A DNA stretch of 8,904 nt. It comes from Desulfobacterales bacterium. GTDB lineage: Bacteria > Desulfobacterota > Desulfobacteria > Desulfobacterales > Desulfobacteraceae. The translations under genes were made by a program, and so were the position numbers. The notes beneath the pieces were generated by a model. That model was not told the DNA's origin, made no database searches, and saw only the letters and a list, made by a program, of their open reading frames with translations. Shown here in pieces: positions 6,552 to 8,904 of this stretch. Each line of letters opens with the position of its first letter. The stretch's first letter is position 1. Where the stretch lies: contig JAKSBM010000547.1 in assembly GCA_022361135.1 (NCBI GenBank), positions 1 through 8,904 on the forward strand. The letters run 5' to 3'.

Positions 6552-8786
6552 GAATTCCAGCCAGAACAAATAGCTGTTTGTATGTTTGGAAAAGGCCCCG
6601 CTGAAACCGGCCAGGACTTCCACATTTTCCTGTTCCAGGGTCAGGGTCAGGGTGGGGCTGATGGTGGTCCGGTCGGTCTGGTGGGTCACCTGCTGGGTGA
6701 CCATGCCCACCCCCATGGTGGAATCGGACTTTCCGTCGGTGAAGGTTTGTGTCAGGACCAGCCCCAGGTGGGGGGTGATCTCGACCCCATCCGTCCAGTC
6801 AAAATGGGCATAGGCTTCCACTCCGATTTTGCCGAACAGCTCCACCTCTTCCATCATCCCGTGGCGGACATCGGCATTGACCTGGTTATCCGTGGTGAAG
6901 GACTCCCGGTAATTCCAGGATGTGGACACCCCCACCTCGGGCATGAGGGTGAACCATTCCATGTTGACGAACCGCCCCACGGCCAGGTCCACCAGAACGG
7001 CATAGGATTCGTAATCCGCCGTTTCCCGATTGTGCAGGGCATTGTCCCAATAATCGGTCTGTCCGTAAAAAAGGGACCCAATGGCAGTGAAGAGCCAACG
7101 TTTATCGTGGAGATAAAGGAGATGGCCCCCCAGGGAATAATTCAAGGTATCTTCATATCGCTGTTCTTCCCCGGTTCCGGTGAAATGGATATCAATGTCT
7201 GAAATCCCGGCATGGCCCCCCACATAGAAATGGTCGTTGAGGTGGCGGGTATAACCGGCCAGAATCCCGTGGGTCTTGGCTTCATAGCCGTGGGTGGAAT
7301 CATTGGAAGAAGTCAGGAAAACCGGTCCGGCAAAAACCACATCTTCCCCAAAGGCGGGCAAATCCGGCAGCGGCGTCTTGGAACGACTCAACCGGGAGAG
7401 GAGCATCTCCGGAGATTCCATGAAATTCAAATTAATCTTCTTGGAGGGAATCAAATCCTTGATCAGCCCATGGCTCACATTGGCCCGGATCATGGCGTGT
7501 TCCTGGGCATCAAAGGAATTCTGGATCTCCGTGCCGATCATGGCCGGGTCATCCACCGGGGCATAGGTGAATTTCACCTTCTGAAGGGCGGCGCCGTTGC
7601 CGTCGATGAGTTCCACCTGGTACTCCGGTGGAATGGGTCCCAGGGAGGCAAATTGATCGGCCATCACCGCCCCCTCTTCCAGCATGGGAATCTCATACTC
7701 CACCTCACCGGTGAAGGAATTGGACATGCTCAAATAAAGTACGGCACTGCTGAAGGCCAGGCCCGCTCCGGTATTCACCTTGATGGCGCCCTTATAGGTG
7801 GAATCAAACTGCACCTGGTTGGACAACTCCATGGAATAGCCGGTGATGGTGGTGGTCCCGCTGTCCACGTAGACCTGGTAGGCGTTGTGGGTGCCATCGC
7901 TCTGCCCCGGGGAGGGCTGGGCACTGGCCCAGATCAGACCTTCGGAATTCAGGGTAAGATTGGCCGCGGCCTTGATTCCGTAAGCAGTGGAATCTTCACC
8001 GGTATAGGGCGTGGAGGAATTGGGACGGTATTTCCCGGCCACGGCCCGGGCCGTGATGGTGCCGGTGTGGTGAAAAGTTCCCCGGGCATTCACCCCGACG
8101 GCATTGGATAGGGCAACGGTACCGGTGCTCGTAATGATCCCCCCGGTGCAGTGCACGGAAATATCACCTGAATTGGTCATGGTATTGCCGTTGAAATAAA
8201 TCCCGGTTCCAATGGCAACACTATTGGTATTGCTGTTAATGGACCCGCCATTGACGACGAGATTAATATTTCCCGTATTGGTCAAGGTATCGCCCTGGCA
8301 ATTGATTCCCCAACTCCAGGCATAATAGTAAACCCCCTGGCGATGGATATTCAGATTAATATTTCCCCCATTGACCACATTGCCGTCGGTCCGAATGCCG
8401 TAGGTGTATAGGGTGCCATCGTTGGGGCCGTAGCTAAGACTTAGGTTGCCCTGGTTGTGAATGTCGATGTCGTCATTGTCGTTTCCGATGAGGTGTATGA
8501 AGGCAAAGGCAGAGTTACTCACATTGGACAGGGTAATATTTCCCGCATTCGTAAAGGTCTGGTGGGGGGAATATCCGGTATTGTCGGTGATACCGATGGC
8601 GGCATATTCAGTGAATCCACCGGCCTTCCAAACCACCTCACTGGTGATATTATCGGAATTGGAGTTGGAAACGGTCATGTCCGAATAGAGCTTGCCCGGC
8701 ACCCCATGGGCCGTGCCAACGGCGACCAGGAGGGTGAAAGCCAATGCCATGGCCCAATGCAGGATTATATGTCCGTATCTACCCAT
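6537..8786 (-). CDS. autotransporter outer-membrane beta-barrel protein, copy B (complete)
   Basis: Complete protein of 749 residues from ATG 8786, or 750 from an overlapping TTG at 8789; numbering here uses the TTG. Residues 1-29 are a signal peptide with a likely cut after A-H-G29, leaving a mature end VPGKLYSDMTVSN. Residues about 30-350 are a predicted beta-solenoid with repeats centred near N81, N112, N140, N171, N206, H241 and N281 (for example LTNTGNINL, MTNSGDISV). Residues 364-407 form the conserved pre-barrel block (EYEIPML, GPIPPEY, GNGAALQKVKF), comparable in place to the autochaperone region of classical autotransporters. Residues about 424-448 are a probable helix, 451-480 a variable linker, and 483-750 a barrel ending LFWLEFGVSF, the usual size of an autotransporter beta-domain (PF03797-like). 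Two Cys, C164 and C214, lie in the passenger, which is unusual for this class. No catalytic motif is seen. The inferred role is surface display, perhaps adhesion. It is most similar to copy A at the barrel end and to copy C overall in barrel style. Confidence 0.95.
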   Translation of the reverse strand: MGRYGHIILHWAMALAFTLLVAVGTAHGVPGKLYSDMTVSNSNSDNITSEVVWKAGGFTEYAAIGITDNTGYSPHQTFTNAGNITLSNVSNSAFAFIHLIGNDNDDIDIHNQGNLSLSYGPNDGTLYTYGIRTDGNVVNGGNINLNIHRQGVYYYAWSWGINCQGDTLTNTGNINLVVNGGSINSNTNSVAIGTGIYFNGNTMTNSGDISVHCTGGIITSTGTVALSNAVGVNARGTFHHTGTITARAVAGKYRPNSSTPYTGEDSTAYGIKAAANLTLNSEGLIWASAQPSPGQSDGTHNAYQVYVDSGTTTITGYSMELSNQVQFDSTYKGAIKVNTGAGLAFSSAVLYLSMSNSFTGEVEYEIPMLEEGAVMADQFASLGPIPPEYQVELIDGNGAALQKVKFTYAPVDDPAMIGTEIQNSFDAQEHAMIRANVSHGLIKDLIPSKKINLNFMESPEMLLSRLSRSKTPLPDLPAFGEDVVFAGPVFLTSSNDSTHGYEAKTHGILAGYTRHLNDHFYVGGHAGISDIDIHFTGTGEEQRYEDTLNYSLGGHLLYLHDKRWLFTAIGSLFYGQTDYWDNALHNRETADYESYAVLVDLAVGRFVNMEWFTLMPEVGVSTSWNYRESFTTDNQVNADVRHGMMEEVELFGKIGVEAYAHFDWTDGVEITPHLGLVLTQTFTDGKSDSTMGVGMVTQQVTHQTDRTTISPTLTLTLEQENVEVLAGFSGAFSKHTNSYLFWLEFGVSF
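6544..6575. repeat. 32-nt direct repeat, copy 2 (3' end of gene B)
   Basis: This is identical to 8793-8824 and encodes the final barrel strand of copy B. The corresponding site in copy C (from 4283) shares only its first ten bases (gacaccccga) without change. That grades the A/B pair as the closest relatives here, or the most recently homogenised. Confidence 0.9.
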
Positions 8787-8800
8787 CAAAAGGACACCCC
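8784..8800 (-). promoter_or_regulatory. A/B junction: overlapping stop and start with ribosome-binding site inside gene A
   Basis: Read on the minus strand, GGGGTG (8795-8800) is followed by TCCTT and then TTGATGG. The hexamer pairs with the 16S anti-Shine-Dalgarno sequence if one G-U wobble is allowed. It is 5 nt from TTG (8787-8789) and 8 nt from ATG (8784-8786). The TGA stop of copy A (8786-8788) overlaps both. ATG is the more likely start. The arrangement is typical of translational coupling. Confidence 0.7.
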
Positions 8801-8904
8801 GAATTCCAGCCAGAACAAATAGCTCCGGGTATGTTTGGAAAAGGCCCCGTTAAATCCCAAGAGTGCCTCCACATTCCCCTTTTCCAAGGCAAGGGTAAGG
8901 CTGG
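8786..8904 (-). CDS. autotransporter beta-barrel protein, copy A (C-terminal end only)
   Basis: Only the last 39 codons plus the stop of this gene are in the window; the rest lies beyond the right edge. The visible peptide runs from SLTLALEKGNVEALLG to the C-terminus SYLFWLEFGVSF. It aligns without gaps to the last 39 residues of copy B (TLTLTLEQENVEVLAG ... SYLFWLEFGVSF), so it is the final beta-strands of another paralogue. The terminal Phe, with alternating aromatic and hydrophobic residues before it, is the known C-terminal signature recognised by the BAM machinery in outer-membrane barrels. The TGA stop at 8786-8788 shares one base with the ATG of copy B, or four bases (TTGA) with a possible TTG start, so the two genes are very probably co-transcribed and translationally coupled. 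The passenger and signal peptide cannot be described. The frame is certain from the match to copy B. Confidence 0.9.
   Translation of the reverse strand, partial: SLTLALEKGNVEALLGFNGAFSKHTRSYLFWLEFGVSF
8793..8824. repeat. 32-nt direct repeat, copy 1 (3' end of gene A)
   Basis: This stretch is identical, base for base, to 6544-6575, 2249 bases away. It encodes the final barrel strand of copy A (SYLFWLEFGVS on the minus strand) and contains the GGGGTG ribosome-binding candidate for copy B. After six partly different bases, the match resumes for about 19 more bases (from atgtttggaaaagg). Confidence 0.9.

Larger units (their letters stand above)
1..8904 (-). repeat. tandem array of ~2.25-2.28 kb paralogous gene units
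   Basis: Five head-to-tail copies of one gene fill the window, with stop-to-stop distances of 2249 (A-B), 2261 (B-C) and 2276 (C-D) bases. The copies match in domain order and in many short motifs but are clearly diverged at the DNA level; most identical runs are short, concentrated in the pre-barrel block and the last codons. The best pair I could see is the 3' end of A against that of B. The array is therefore an old or partly homogenised tandem duplication, not a recent assembly artefact. Both ends lie outside the window. Confidence 0.9.

Noticed and set aside
7212..8111. Long open frame on the plus strand, with similar ones at 6519-7202, 4861-5457, 3446-4255 and 2522-3376
   Set aside because: All lie antisense to the autotransporter genes at equivalent places in each copy. 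They have Gly/His/Ile-rich low-complexity translations, no domain I recognise and no consistent start, and they arise from the GC-rich third positions of the real genes.
1..8904. Regularly spaced repeated motifs suggesting a CRISPR array or satellite DNA
   Set aside because: The similarity is at protein level, with a ~2.25 kb period from gene duplication and a ~30-residue period from solenoid coils. There are no short identical repeats with unique spacers.

Overview
The window is coding from end to end on the minus strand. It holds part of a tandem array of paralogous autotransporter-type outer-membrane proteins: the tail of one copy (8786-8904), three complete copies (about 6537-8786, 4276-6528 and 2000-4279), and a fourth copy (1-2000) that runs off the left edge before its last ~90 residues. 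I call them copies A (right partial), B, C, D and E (left partial) in order of transcription. I see no RNA gene, mobile element, CRISPR array, promoter or terminator. The array continues beyond both edges, so its promoter and its true number of copies lie outside the window.

Each protein has the same layout: a signal peptide of about 29-31 residues; a passenger of about 380 residues rich in Asn, Gly, Thr and Ser, made of degenerate repeats of the type G-I-x(3-4)-G-x-x-L-x-N-x-G-x-I, which predicts a right-handed beta-solenoid; a strongly conserved pre-barrel block (EYEIPM ... GPxPPEY ... GNGAALQKL); a short amphipathic helix; a variable linker; and a C-terminal autotransporter beta-barrel of about 265 residues ending in Phe. 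They are expected to be exported by Sec, inserted into the outer membrane by BAM, and to display the passenger on the cell surface (type V secretion logic). No protease, lipase or other catalytic motif was recognised, so an adhesin, surface-coat or surface-variation role is the likeliest, by inference only.

The four gene junctions have essentially no spacing. Stops and starts overlap (TTGA or TGATG), or lie 8 nt apart in the C start I prefer. At all four junctions the hexamer GGGGTG, which encodes the Gly-Val of the C-terminal GV(S/E)F motif, sits where a Shine-Dalgarno sequence for the next gene would be. This suggests one polycistronic mRNA with translational coupling, in which the barrel's C-terminal signature and the next gene's ribosome-binding site are the same DNA.

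The host is Gram-negative (beta-barrel outer-membrane proteins with terminal Phe). The GC-rich third positions and the preference for GCC, ACC, CCC and GGG codons recall deltaproteobacterial (Desulfobacterota) genomes, but the sequence alone does not establish the taxon.
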